64,000 nucleotides of DNA from Massilia sp. IC2-477 (GCF_020707265.1 NZ_JAJFEQ010000002.1:248001-312000), one strand, 5' to 3'. Numbered from the stretch's first letter, positions 53,462 to 63,879 are shown. Notes: a model not told the origin generated them from the letters alone. Translations and numbers: made by a program.

Positions 53462-54943
53462 ATGACCAAAAACAAATTCAAGCTCGCTGGAAGCTCGCAC
53501 ATGACTCCGATCGAAAATATGAACCGGAAGGAAATCAGGATAAAGTCCGACGCCGCTCGAATCAAGGAAATTGTTTTTCTCAACGGTCAGGACGGAGAAA
53601 AAGCGAACAGCGTCCAGCAATATGTGAACTTGGAGCGGTCGAAAACCTTTGTTGATGGCTCGACTATTAGCAACCTTGATCGTCTTGGAAATAGGCCAAG
53701 ACTCAAAGTGTCCTTTAGCAAGCCTGGAACTCACCAATTCATAGTTAAATGTCGTCCACATGCTGATAACGCTGATTACTCTGACGGAGAGTTAGCCCGC
53801 AATCCCCGCTTCAAGTATCAGAAGGAACAGAAGTCGTACACAACCGAAAGCGACGGAAGTTTGATCCTGCCACTTGATGACTTCTTTACCAGTCTAGCGG
53901 GGAAAGATAAATATGTATTTGACGCAACCGACACGGGTGGCCAAACGGTATCCACCGGAAATTTAGAAGTGCACCGTCTGATTTATCTTGTTGAGATTAA
54001 AATGCGTTCGCTTAAATCGTGCGCAAATAGCTTGTCCATTGTAGAAAAAGAGTTTGCCAAACATAACATCAGGTTAGTCAATCTGCCCACTGTCGAGACG
54101 GATTACCTTTCAAACATCGGTCATGAAGAGAAACAAACTTTTCTAAAAAACTTGGAAAAAGCATATTCGACTTCAAAAGCCAAAAGCGTGGAGCCTTACA
54201 GCATAGCAGTCACGTACACAGGTCATCTTGCCATAAAGAAGTCTAAACACAGAATCCTGCAGCCCTCAGTTAAAGTTGGTCCTGGCTGCCCGAAAGAGTT
54301 AGTTGAAATTGTCGGAGACACTCCATCCTCAGATTCGCCAATATATTTTTATCTATGGCAAAACCTTGATAGTGAAGACTGGTTTGTATCCGCAAGATTT
54401 ATTAAGGATAGTGGAACGCGTGCAGACATAGTTAATATCCCACGGAACAAATGCACGGCCGTGTCGGAGAAACCAAACTCACCGAAAGCGGCAAAGGTAA
54501 GTATCGATGTTAGCGCTTTACCAGCAGCGACTGGAACAATCGAGCTAATTGTGCATACCGTGGATTACATGCGGGCTGGAATGGCCTTTTCAGGTGTGAA
54601 TGTGATTTGTGTCGGCACTCAAGCATGGTGGGAGACCATTGATGAGCATGAGCAGAACCTAACTATCATTCACGAATTAGGGCATAAAATTGGTATGGTG
54701 CCTGACGGGACAGGAAAGTGGCCAGACAAACCGCCCACTTGGTACGACAACGCAAAAGGGCATGTCGGAAACCATTGTTTTAACGGGCTCCCTCCGAACT
54801 TGACACGTTACGATGGCGATGTTGATGGGCGGCGAACTAAGTGTGTCATGTTCGGTGCCAGCAACGGAAAAACTGAATTCTGTACAAATTGTGCGCCGAT
54901 TGTTCGCAAAGTGGACATGAGCGATGGCTGGGAACCTCTATGA
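53462..54943 (+). CDS. Candidate T6SS effector: HExxH metallopeptidase
   Basis: 493 residues, no signal peptide. The N-terminal 200 residues are beta-rich (LKVSFSKPGTHQFIVKC; GSLILPLDDFF), like an adaptor or Ig-like module. Residues 404-408 are HELGH in LTIIHELGHKIGM, the zinc-binding helix of zincin proteases, with Glu405 as catalytic base. A third ligand is not obvious: Asp415 or His434/His438 are candidates. A C-terminal Cys cluster (C461; C474 and C477 in FCTNC) may bind another zinc. It lies directly after vgrG and before a small exported protein and PAAR, so a delivered toxin is likely. Base composition is far AT-richer than the window average. Confidence 0.72.
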   Translation: MTKNKFKLAGSSHMTPIENMNRKEIRIKSDAARIKEIVFLNGQDGEKANSVQQYVNLERSKTFVDGSTISNLDRLGNRPRLKVSFSKPGTHQFIVKCRPHADNADYSDGELARNPRFKYQKEQKSYTTESDGSLILPLDDFFTSLAGKDKYVFDATDTGGQTVSTGNLEVHRLIYLVEIKMRSLKSCANSLSIVEKEFAKHNIRLVNLPTVETDYLSNIGHEEKQTFLKNLEKAYSTSKAKSVEPYSIAVTYTGHLAIKKSKHRILQPSVKVGPGCPKELVEIVGDTPSSDSPIYFYLWQNLDSEDWFVSARFIKDSGTRADIVNIPRNKCTAVSEKPNSPKAAKVSIDVSALPAATGTIELIVHTVDYMRAGMAFSGVNVICVGTQAWWETIDEHEQNLTIIHELGHKIGMVPDGTGKWPDKPPTWYDNAKGHVGNHCFNGLPPNLTRYDGDVDGRRTKCVMFGASNGKTEFCTNCAPIVRKVDMSDGWEPL

Positions 54944-55527
54944 ACGCACTGAACCGTGTTTTAGTAGCCCTCTTTTACGCCGCTTTGCTGTTACCGCTCA
55001 ATGTGAGCTCTTCGAAAGACCTAGCTAGCTCAACTGGGACCAATACTATGGCAGATGAAAAACTATTCCAACAAGTCCCCTTGGATACGAACGAGCAAAC
55101 CCCCTGTTCGCCTGAAGATCCGGGTTTCAATTGGCGTGGCGTCGTAATACGTGCTCCTTCAACCATTATCTTACCGAAGAGAACCGCGCAGCTCGCCACA
55201 GTGACTATTCCAATTTGCGGCCTTTATCTTGTGGATGTCGCTAATAAGTTCCGCTATCCCGGACCGAAAATTCTGATCTTCTCTGATGACAGCTCGGGAC
55301 AAACGTACAAAGGTGCGCTTGTTAAGCGTAATATCGAGCCGACAATACCCCCTCCGCCATCGCAGCCAATTAATCCTTCATCAAAAGCCGCCTTCAGTGA
55401 GTACTTCAACGTGAATGCAGCAGCTTATTTGGCACTTCCTATACAACCAGCGCGATATCGTGTCAGCATAGAATATGCGGGTTATCGATCTAACGAAGTA
55501 ATGATCTCTGTTGTTGAGCACCCTTAA
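54940..55527 (+). CDS. Exported small protein, candidate immunity to the metallopeptidase
   Basis: 195 residues. An N-terminal hydrophobic segment (VLVALFYAALLLPLNVS) looks like a signal peptide or anchor, without a lipobox. The rest is a beta-rich domain with FNWRGVVIRAPSTIILP, a Pro-rich linker (PPPPSQP) and AAYLALPIQPARYRVSIEY. I recognise no family. Its ATGA overlap with the metallopeptidase gene and its periplasmic prediction fit an immunity protein that blocks a toxin acting in the envelope. Also AT-rich. Confidence 0.6.
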   Translation: MNALNRVLVALFYAALLLPLNVSSSKDLASSTGTNTMADEKLFQQVPLDTNEQTPCSPEDPGFNWRGVVIRAPSTIILPKRTAQLATVTIPICGLYLVDVANKFRYPGPKILIFSDDSSGQTYKGALVKRNIEPTIPPPPSQPINPSSKAAFSEYFNVNAAAYLALPIQPARYRVSIEYAGYRSNEVMISVVEHP

Positions 55528-55592
55528 TTGTCCAAACTCGCACTCCATCTGGACAGCTACAATCAAATAAGCGGTGGGTTCTCGGAGGATTT

Positions 55593-55856
55593 ATGGCAGG
55601 TCCATTGATTAAGCTCGGCGACAAAACGTCTCACGGCGGTTCGGTCATTGAAGCGTCTCCACATAGCGATACAGGTGGAGTTGGCATTGCCCGTATGGGC
55701 GATAAGACCACATGTCCAACACATGGCTCCAATCCGATCATCAGCGGCGACTCGACGTTAATCATCGATGGCAAACCCGCCGCACGTCACGGAGACAAAA
55801 CAGCCTGTGGTGCCACCCTGATCGCCGGACAGCAGGCAACGATCGACAACATCTGA
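55593..55856 (+). CDS. PAAR-domain spike-tip protein
   Basis: 87 residues, a single PAAR repeat domain. IKLGDKTSHGGSVIEA, then VARMGDKTTCPTHG-type sequence (IARMGDKTTCPTHGSN) and ARHGDKTACGATLI, with His/Cys zinc ligands. It sharpens the VgrG tip and can carry effectors. GGAGG lies just before the ATG. Confidence 0.95.
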   Translation: MAGPLIKLGDKTSHGGSVIEASPHSDTGGVGIARMGDKTTCPTHGSNPIISGDSTLIIDGKPAARHGDKTACGATLIAGQQATIDNI

Positions 55857-55865
55857 GCGACTGAC

Positions 55866-57266
55866 ATGATAACAACTACAACAACACCCGCACGCTTTCC
55901 TGCCGATTGGTTCAAACTGGGCGCCGTCATTATCACGGCCTTTATCGTCAGCTGGGCGATCGCGCTGTGGTATTGGCACCAGACTGGGCGAGATCCTGGA
56001 ACAGGCGAGTTGGCGCTGGGCCTGCTTGTTCTGCCCATGGGCATATTGTTTGGCCTGTGGGCAAGTCAGAAAGCGGTCTTGGGTCGTGCAGCACCCATTC
56101 CTTCCGTTACCGCAAAGCCGGCGTCGCCCACAGCGCGAGTTGATGCTGCACCTGCTTCACCAGTGCTGGCACTTGTCGCAAGCGCACTGCGCTCCCCGCA
56201 CGGTACGTCGGCTGAAGAGCTCGCAAGCGCCATTGCCGATAACGAAGCACGCGCCGACCTGGACAAGGAACTTGTCGACGACAACGGTTTTCCGGTGATG
56301 ACCGCGCGGAGCGACGACGCGCAGGATGACACGTTGCAGGATGAGATTGCGGATTGGCTGACGAGCCAGGGCCTGCAGGTACGGTTATCGGACGAAGAAT
56401 GGCGCGCCCTGACGCTGGCGACCGGCGTGGCCGCTGAACTCGGCAGCCAGGCGGCCGGTGATCTACTGCCCTCCGACGGCAACCCACCAATGCTCCAGCT
56501 CAGCCTGATGTTGCCGCATGAATGGACTATCGAGGTTCGACGTGCAGCCACGATGTGGCTCAAGCATACGGTGAGTCGGTATGGCTGGCCGGAGGCGAAT
56601 ATCACTACCTCAGAAGCCGCTGAGCAGGACCAGGCGACGCCCACCACACTGCTTGCGCAACTGATGCCCGTCGCGTCATCAAATAGCCGATCGCAGGTAG
56701 CAATCGTCCTTGCCTGCGCCTCCCTGATCGGACAGGAAAGTGTCGACCGCCTGGCTGCACAATCGGCCCTCTTCACGTCATCACAATCGCGTGGCCAGAT
56801 CCCGGGCGAGGGCGCAGCTGGATTGCTGTTGACGGACCTGCAGCTTGCGCACTCCTGCGGCGCCGAATTCGCACTGCTGGGCCCGGTTATCGAGCGACGC
56901 CGTGACAGCTCCGCCGACGAGGCGCGCCGGGTCGATTCAACCCTGTTGCTGGACATGGTCGACCAGGTCCACAAGGCCGCCGCTGTGGATATCTCGCAGA
57001 TCAGCATGATCGTGGCAGACACCGCCCACCGTCCCAACCGCGTGCTCGAGCTGATGGGACTGAGCGCCCCGGCCATCCCGCAGGTCGACGCGGCCGACGA
57101 CATCGTCCGCATCGGCCTGGGCAGTGGCAGCTGCGGCGCCGTGCCCTTCATGACGGTGCTGGCGCTGGCGCGGCACTATGCGCTTGAGCGCGGCGCGCCC
57201 ATCCTCTGCATCGGCAACGAAGATCCGATCCTGCGCAGCGCGGCGCTGGTACGTCCTCCGGCATAA
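55866..57266 (+). CDS. T6SS-linked membrane protein with thiolase-fold-like C-terminus
   Basis: 466 residues, ten bases after PAAR. Two membrane helices (about 17-38 and 47-68) are followed by an Ala/Pro-rich linker and a soluble part from about 170. The C-terminal 230 residues read like a beta-ketoacyl-synthase fold: VAIVLACASLIGQESVDRLA, PGEGAAGLLLTDLQL, a nucleotide of ISMIVADTAHRPNRVLEL, and IGLGSGSCGAVPFMTVLALARHYAL. The catalytic Cys/His pattern of active synthases is not clear, so it may be a structural descendant. T6SS cargo adaptors of the Tla3/DUF2875 kind are an alternative. Composition is close to the window norm. Confidence 0.55.
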   Translation: MITTTTTPARFPADWFKLGAVIITAFIVSWAIALWYWHQTGRDPGTGELALGLLVLPMGILFGLWASQKAVLGRAAPIPSVTAKPASPTARVDAAPASPVLALVASALRSPHGTSAEELASAIADNEARADLDKELVDDNGFPVMTARSDDAQDDTLQDEIADWLTSQGLQVRLSDEEWRALTLATGVAAELGSQAAGDLLPSDGNPPMLQLSLMLPHEWTIEVRRAATMWLKHTVSRYGWPEANITTSEAAEQDQATPTTLLAQLMPVASSNSRSQVAIVLACASLIGQESVDRLAAQSALFTSSQSRGQIPGEGAAGLLLTDLQLAHSCGAEFALLGPVIERRRDSSADEARRVDSTLLLDMVDQVHKAAAVDISQISMIVADTAHRPNRVLELMGLSAPAIPQVDAADDIVRIGLGSGSCGAVPFMTVLALARHYALERGAPILCIGNEDPILRSAALVRPPA

Positions 57267-57285
57267 GCCGCCGGGGGAACCAGAC

Positions 57286-58593
57286 TCAGGTTTCGAGCGA
57301 ATTGACCACCAGCTTGCGCTTGCCGTTCGGTGCCAGCGGGATGTCGTTCTCTTCCTGCAGCGAGATGTCGAAGAAGCCACCCCAGCGGCGCTGCTGGGCG
57401 TCCAGCACGAATGCCCGCTGTTCGTCGTTCAGGCTGCCATGGCGCGGCACCACGGCCAGCGTGATCTCGCCCGCCTTCTTTTGCCGCACCTGGTACAGCC
57501 GGACGAAATCCCAGGTCACTTCGTCGATCACGATCGACAAGCCCGGAATCCGCTTGCCGGACCGGTCAACCAGGTATTCGTGCCCGCGGCCATCGATGCC
57601 CGGGCAGCGGCCCTCCGCATCGATCAAACCATAGTCGTTGGTCCGGTAGCGGATCAGCGGCATCACATCGTTCCACAGCGAGGTGCCGACGATTTCGGGA
57701 CGCTCGCCATCCATGCGGTTTTCATTCCAGCCATAGAGCGGCTGGAATTGGTAATCCGAGGTGCCGCTATCGTCCACCTTCAGGAATGCCAGGTTCGTTC
57801 GTTCCGACAAACCATAGTTCAGCGATACCGGCGCGCGGAACAGCCGGCGGATCGCCGCAAGCTGCGCTGGCGTCGCAGGTTCCGAAGCCAGCAGCACCGC
57901 CTTGACCTGCACGTCGAGTTCCCTGGATTCGACCAACTCGGCCAGCGCCGTCACCGAGCTCGGGTAGCCATGCACGTACTCGGGCCGGAAGCGCTTGATG
58001 GCCTCGATGATGGCCGCCTTGTGCTGTCCGTGCACGTGGTAGGGCGACAGCATCAGGCGGTTGCCGACCACGCGCGCCGGTTCCTCGTGCGCCAGGCGGC
58101 GGGCGTCCGCGCCGATGCGCAGGATGCGCGACTTGTCGAAGGAGAAGCCGAGCTTGCCCCACTCATGGATAAAGAACGCCTTCTCGATGTCAGCCAGGCG
58201 CTTGGTGCGCCACAGGCCGATGCCCTGGCCGGACGAGCCGCCGCTGGTGGCGTACATCAGCTTGTCCGGATCGAGCCGGCGGTCGAGGAAGTCGCGCTGC
58301 TGCGACATCACTTCTTCCTTGGACAGGTAGGGGAAGGCGGCCAGCACCTCGTGCACCGGCTCGTTCTTCGCCTCATCGACGCTCAGCTTCACGGTCCGCT
58401 GGTAATGCGGCACGTGTTCGAGGGCGTGCACAAGGATCTTGCGCAGGCGCTGCTGGGCCTGCGCCGCAATGGCAGCCTTGTCCTGCGACAGCATGTCCAG
58501 CACGCTGAAGAAGTCCGGGTGGTAAAGGACGCGGCTCGGAATGTAGCGGCGCCAGGCGTAATACGGTTTGGCGAGCAGGTCGTGGATGGTCAC
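57286..58593 (-). CDS. PaaK/CapK-like adenylate-forming enzyme
   Basis: 435 residues, GTG start. HALEHVPHYQRTV and the ATP loop YATSGGSSGQGIG, then VHGYPSSVTALAELV, LNYGLSER and YRTNDYGLID are features of phenylacetate-CoA ligase/CapK-like adenylating enzymes. It should activate a carboxylic acid as an acyl-adenylate; the final acceptor (CoA, amine or other) is unknown. It lies four bases after the opine-dehydrogenase gene and is surely co-transcribed with it. Confidence 0.82.
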   Translation of the reverse strand: MTIHDLLAKPYYAWRRYIPSRVLYHPDFFSVLDMLSQDKAAIAAQAQQRLRKILVHALEHVPHYQRTVKLSVDEAKNEPVHEVLAAFPYLSKEEVMSQQRDFLDRRLDPDKLMYATSGGSSGQGIGLWRTKRLADIEKAFFIHEWGKLGFSFDKSRILRIGADARRLAHEEPARVVGNRLMLSPYHVHGQHKAAIIEAIKRFRPEYVHGYPSSVTALAELVESRELDVQVKAVLLASEPATPAQLAAIRRLFRAPVSLNYGLSERTNLAFLKVDDSGTSDYQFQPLYGWNENRMDGERPEIVGTSLWNDVMPLIRYRTNDYGLIDAEGRCPGIDGRGHEYLVDRSGKRIPGLSIVIDEVTWDFVRLYQVRQKKAGEITLAVVPRHGSLNDEQRAFVLDAQQRRWGGFFDISLQEENDIPLAPNGKRKLVVNSLET

Positions 58594-58597
58594 ATCG

Positions 58598-59689
58598 TCA
58601 CCCGTTCAGGATGCGGTTGAACTCGGCAGGCGACTTGTCGCCCAGCCCCAGCCGTTCCAGCGTGCGCGCCTCAAGCAGGAAGTCGCGGTCGAGCAGGCCG
58701 CTGGCGATGACGATCAGGGCGTCGGCAGTCGGCGTGGGCACACCCATCAGGCGGCCGATCGAGGACAGCAGCGCCAGGCCCATCGGCACGTCTTCGGTGA
58801 TGAAACGGGTCTGCAGGGTCGCTGGTCCCTTGGGGCCACCCTCGCGCGCATAGCGGCGGAATACGGAAATCGAAGGTTGCGACAAGTCTTCTTCGTTGCG
58901 GAACTTGCATTCGTCAAAGTAAGGCGAAGGTTTGCCGCCGGTTGCCGCGATGACGGCATTCTTTTCGGCGTCGAGTTTATACAGCAGGTTGAGCACGGAC
59001 GGCGTGAAGGCTTCGCGGTACATCCAGAATTCGCCTTCGGAGTGTTCGATGCGGCTGGCCGACAGCAGGGTGCCGATCGTGTGCACGATCAGGTTCGGGT
59101 TGTGCATGGCCGACTCGACCACATTGCTGCGCGTCGCGACATAGGTCGGGAACAGGCGCGCGGCGCGTTCCAGCCCTTCGGCGGCGCGCTCGCGTGGCAG
59201 GAAGGCCAGCGCATTACGGGTGTTGCGGAACAGGACGTTGACGACGCCCGGCTCGACGATGCGCGCGTCGTAGGGCAGGCTTTCACCTTCCGCCAGCAGG
59301 AAGGCTTCCTTCTTCTGGTAGGGCAGGAAGTAACAGGAACCCATGTAGCCCGGCGCCAGCAGCACCAGCTGGTGGGCCTTGAGGTAAGGGCCGATCAGCT
59401 CGGCGATCTCGGCATGGCATTGCGTCTGGGTGGTGATGATGATGGCATCAGGCGTGATGGCGAAGGCTTCGCCGACGTCACGGGTGGCCAGGGCGATGGT
59501 CGCGGTGCTGGTCTCGCCGCCTTTTGGATTGCTGATGAGCTTGATCGCGCGGGTCTCGCGCACGGTATCGAAATTCTGGTCATGCAGCGAGCGGGAAGTT
59601 TTCAGCAAGGCGACCCGGTGCCCGTCCTGGGCCAGGATCGCGCCAAGCGCGCATCCTGCATTGCCAGCGCCTACCATTAACACATTCAT
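58598..59689 (-). CDS. Opine (octopine/nopaline)-dehydrogenase-like protein
   Basis: 363 residues. The N-terminal Rossmann domain begins [19 protein letters not shown]. The C-terminal all-helical domain has [17 protein letters not shown], where the His of HNP is the expected catalytic residue, and [20 protein letters not shown]. Such enzymes reductively couple an amino acid with a 2-oxoacid to give an opine. GGAGG precedes the ATG at 59689, which decides it over 59719. With a downstream adenylating enzyme, a small modified-opine product is possible. Confidence 0.82.
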   Translation of the reverse strand: MNVLMVGAGNAGCALGAILAQDGHRVALLKTSRSLHDQNFDTVRETRAIKLISNPKGGETSTATIALATRDVGEAFAITPDAIIITTQTQCHAEIAELIGPYLKAHQLVLLAPGYMGSCYFLPYQKKEAFLLAEGESLPYDARIVEPGVVNVLFRNTRNALAFLPRERAAEGLERAARLFPTYVATRSNVVESAMHNPNLIVHTIGTLLSASRIEHSEGEFWMYREAFTPSVLNLLYKLDAEKNAVIAATGGKPSPYFDECKFRNEEDLSQPSISVFRRYAREGGPKGPATLQTRFITEDVPMGLALLSSIGRLMGVPTPTADALIVIASGLLDRDFLLEARTLERLGLGDKSPAEFNRILNG

Positions 59690-60145
59690 GCGTCCTCCAT
59701 TCGACCGGCCGGACGGCACGACGCGGCGAGCGTCAGTGCCAGGCTTCGCTAAGAACGCGGCGGCCCGGTCATTGGGTTCATCAAAGGCGGCAACAGGACC
59801 TCATGGAATGGCGCGCAAACGCTTCCCTGGAGAGCACACAGTGCCTCTCCACGTCACCGCACGAATCAAAAATGATCAAACGAGTACCCGTTTTGGATGC
59901 TCATCGATGAAATTAAGATAAGTTTGTTCAATTGGGAAGTCAAACCAATTCCGCCCCGAAAGAAGCTGGAAATTACGCACTTTTTAGAGGGAGAAATGGC
60001 TGTTTTTGCGGAGGAACTGCTGTGTTAGTGGTGCTGATGAGGCATGCGTAAAGACCACATGCGCGCATACATCTTGTAACAACTCTAACAATTTACGGGG
60101 TTTCTGTTACTGCGTGCTCCGACGTCGATGCATACTGCGTGAGCA
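59690..60145. other. 456-base intergenic region without a gene
   Basis: No supported reading frame. From about 59870 the composition becomes AT-richer. A hairpin GCATG/CATGC around 60045-60068 could end the gene to the right. The promoter of the opine-dehydrogenase operon must lie here; no strong consensus stands out. No integrase site, tRNA end or repeat is visible. Confidence 0.6.
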
Positions 60146-61171
60146 TTATTGAGCCGACAGCCAACTAGGTATCCAGTCAATTGCCAGCAAGGGCTTTGCG
60201 TACTTGTAGGCGATGTTTCCCCATTTGATCTTTTTCGCTAATCCTCTCTCGGCATCCTCGTCCTTGCCCGTGAGCCGGCGTTCGAAGCTGGCGATCGCAT
60301 TGGGGAAGTGACGATTCGAATACTCAATCTTCTTCGAGTGAATCGGCGTCCCTTTAGGAGCATTTCCGATATGTTCCGTAATCGTCATGGTCATGTGATT
60401 CGGCTCCCCCGTGAGCTCGTTACCGCGATGCACACGGCCACCCATAAAGAATGCTATCCGATGAGGCCCCCAGTCCGGTTTCGACGAAGCAAGTCCAGGA
60501 TCAGCCAAGACTGCGTCTTGCCAGTGCCTGGAGTTGATGGTCCGCCCATCGAGGCAGAAGTGCCTGGATTTCGTAATGGCGTCCTGCATCTCCGTATCTG
60601 TCACAGTCTGCCGAATCAGCGACTGGCTTTCGTTCCAGTACATCAACGCGAATGGGAGATTGGATGGGAGAACGCCCTTGCATTCGTATCGCGCTTGCTC
60701 GATGAAGTTTTTCAGCATCTTCTCGTACAGCCCAGCGCCGGGCCGAATCCCGAACTTGGCCGCGATGACTTCATGAACAACTGCAGCGTTCTCTACGAGA
60801 AGCCGAAGGATCTCTGCATTGAATTCCTTATTCTTGCGAGGCTCGGATGAGCTCAAACTGACTTTGCCGCGCAGTGAGCAGTTGTCGTAAGCATCCTGAT
60901 TGTAGGTGATCCGCAAGCCTGGGACGTCATGCTTGTAGTGTTTGCCGAAGGGCGCAGTCGGGTCACGATCATTCTCGCCGCGTATCCGATCCAGTTCGCG
61001 GATCTCGATCGCGTTTTTACATTCCGGACAAGTGGCAAGGTAAAGCGGTCTCTTGGGCAAGCTCCTGGTCTCGGTCGCCCAAGGCTGACGCCGCTGTGTC
61101 GAACTGAAATAGGCTTCTTCCGTGATGAATGCGTATCCCGGGCGGTCTGGCCACAATGCAAATATATCCAT
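60146..61171 (-). CDS. Unknown protein with Cys pair, isolated and AT-richer
   Basis: 341 residues that I do not recognise. Visible features are a zinc-ribbon-like CPEC (about 48-51) followed by a basic/acidic stretch, a helical middle (FNAEILRLLVENAAVVHEVIAAKF), and YWNESQSLIRQTVTD and HRIAFFMGGRVHRGNELTGEP further on. The ATG at 61171 has a GGAA nine bases before it; a GTG at 61186 is an alternative. Codon use is less GC-rich than glmS or the opine operon on either side, suggesting horizontal acquisition. No mobile gene is adjacent. Confidence 0.7.
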   Translation of the reverse strand: MDIFALWPDRPGYAFITEEAYFSSTQRRQPWATETRSLPKRPLYLATCPECKNAIEIRELDRIRGENDRDPTAPFGKHYKHDVPGLRITYNQDAYDNCSLRGKVSLSSSEPRKNKEFNAEILRLLVENAAVVHEVIAAKFGIRPGAGLYEKMLKNFIEQARYECKGVLPSNLPFALMYWNESQSLIRQTVTDTEMQDAITKSRHFCLDGRTINSRHWQDAVLADPGLASSKPDWGPHRIAFFMGGRVHRGNELTGEPNHMTMTITEHIGNAPKGTPIHSKKIEYSNRHFPNAIASFERRLTGKDEDAERGLAKKIKWGNIAYKYAKPLLAIDWIPSWLSAQ

Positions 61172-61243
61172 AGGTATGATTTCCACAAGGAAAGTTAATC
61201 ATACCTGATGGTGCTCACACATCGGCCGCGGGCTGATGCACAA

Positions 61244-61263
61244 AGGCCGGTATTGAACCGGCC
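61244..61263 (-). terminator. Candidate terminator after glmS
   Basis: GGCCGGT (61245-61251) and ACCGGCC (61257-61263) form a perfect 7-base stem with a 5-base loop, about 40 bases past the glmS stop. The following T run on the minus strand is only three bases, so termination may be weak. Confidence 0.45.
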
Positions 61264-61301
61264 CTTCCAATGCATTCACGGTCTCGACGGGACCCGTCTG
61301 A

Positions 61302-63131
<1,830 letters not shown>

Positions 63132-63291
63132 GTTTGACCTCGTTTAAAGATTTGCAATAATACCTATCGTAGAGCAACTAGGTTGAAATAAGCTTTCAGA
63201 ATTCACGATCTTTTGATAGATTATTTCATCAGTCAAAAGCCATGAAATATTCTTTCATTCAGAGCAGAATTTTTGTTATTTATTTCAATTG
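63132..63291. promoter_or_regulatory. AT-rich divergent promoter region of glmS and lrp-like gene
   Basis: 160 bases that are far AT-richer than any coding DNA nearby, with motifs such as GAAATATTCTTTC and TTTTGATAGATTATTTC, AT-rich imperfect palindromes of the kind that Lrp/AsnC proteins bind. The Lrp-like regulator probably binds here to control itself and perhaps glmS. Individual -35/-10 elements are ambiguous. Confidence 0.5.
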
Positions 63292-63762
63292 ATGTCAGAT
63301 CAACTACCTTTAGACGAGCTCGATCGTCGCATCCTGAACGCATTGCAGACTGATGCATCGCATACGAATGCCGAATTGGCTGAACTTGTGCACGTGTCAC
63401 CGCCCACTTGTTTGCGCCGGGTAAAGCAGCTCACCGATGCCGGTGTCATCGAACGCCAGGTCGCGATCGTCGATCCGACCAAGGTCGGTGCCCGCTTGAG
63501 CGCCATCGTCGAGATTACGCTCGACGTGCAGGCTGCCGAACGCATGGACGAGTTCGAAAGCCTGGTGGCGCAGGAAGGCGCAGTGCTGCAGTGCTACCGC
63601 GTGTCCCCGGGCCCGGATTTCGTGCTGGTGGTGCAGGTGGCGGACATGCCCGCCTACCACGCGCTGGCGCACCGCCTGTTCACGGCGCATGCCAACGTGC
63701 GCAACGTGAAAGCTTATTTTTCGACCCACCGCGCCAAGTTCGACACCCGGATCGCGGTCTGA
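63292..63762 (+). CDS. Lrp/AsnC-family transcription regulator
   Basis: 156 residues. The N-terminal helix-turn-helix (LDELDRRILNALQTDASHTNAELAELVHVSPPTCLRRVKQL in parts) and the C-terminal ligand-binding RAM domain (CYRVSPGPDFVLVVQVADM; VRNVKAYFSTHRAKF) are complete. The ATG at 63292 follows a TTG; the ATG is preferred. It lies between glmS and glmU, conserved in Burkholderiales, and may connect amino-acid status to amino-sugar synthesis. Confidence 0.94.
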   Translation: MSDQLPLDELDRRILNALQTDASHTNAELAELVHVSPPTCLRRVKQLTDAGVIERQVAIVDPTKVGARLSAIVEITLDVQAAERMDEFESLVAQEGAVLQCYRVSPGPDFVLVVQVADMPAYHALAHRLFTAHANVRNVKAYFSTHRAKFDTRIAV

Positions 63763-63776
63763 GCCATACAGCAATC

Positions 63777-63785
63777 TGTGGATAA
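63777..63785 (-). other. Isolated DnaA-box-like sequence
   Basis: TGTGGATAA on the + strand is the reverse of the perfect consensus TTATCCACA. It stands alone, with only a degenerate copy (ACAGGATAA, 63812-63820) nearby, so it is not an origin. Could titrate DnaA or be chance. Confidence 0.35.
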
Positions 63786-63824
63786 GTTTGTGGACTAGCA
63801 CCCGGAAAACCACAGGATAAGCAT

Positions 63825-63879
63825 GTGTTTTTCCTGTGTTTTTCCTGTGTTTTTCCTGTGTCCTTCCTGTTGTTAGCCT
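63825..63879. repeat. 11-base tandem repeat, GTGTTTTTCCT
   Basis: Three perfect copies (63825-63835, 63836-63846, 63847-63857), then GTGTCCTTCCT (63858-63868) and a degenerate GTTGTTAGCCT (63869-63879). One turn of DNA per unit, pyrimidine-rich on the + strand, between the Lrp-like stop and the glmU stop. Could be a length-variable tract or a protein-phased site. Confidence 0.8.

Noticed and set aside
60146-61171. Prophage or integrative element remnant
   Set aside because: No integrase, phage structural gene, tRNA end or direct repeats in the region.
63132-63291. glmS ribozyme or riboswitch in the glmS leader
   Set aside because: The glmS ribozyme is a Gram-positive feature and the AT-rich leader shows none of its paired core.
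63825-63879. CRISPR array
   Set aside because: Units are 11 bases with no spacers; no cas genes in the window.
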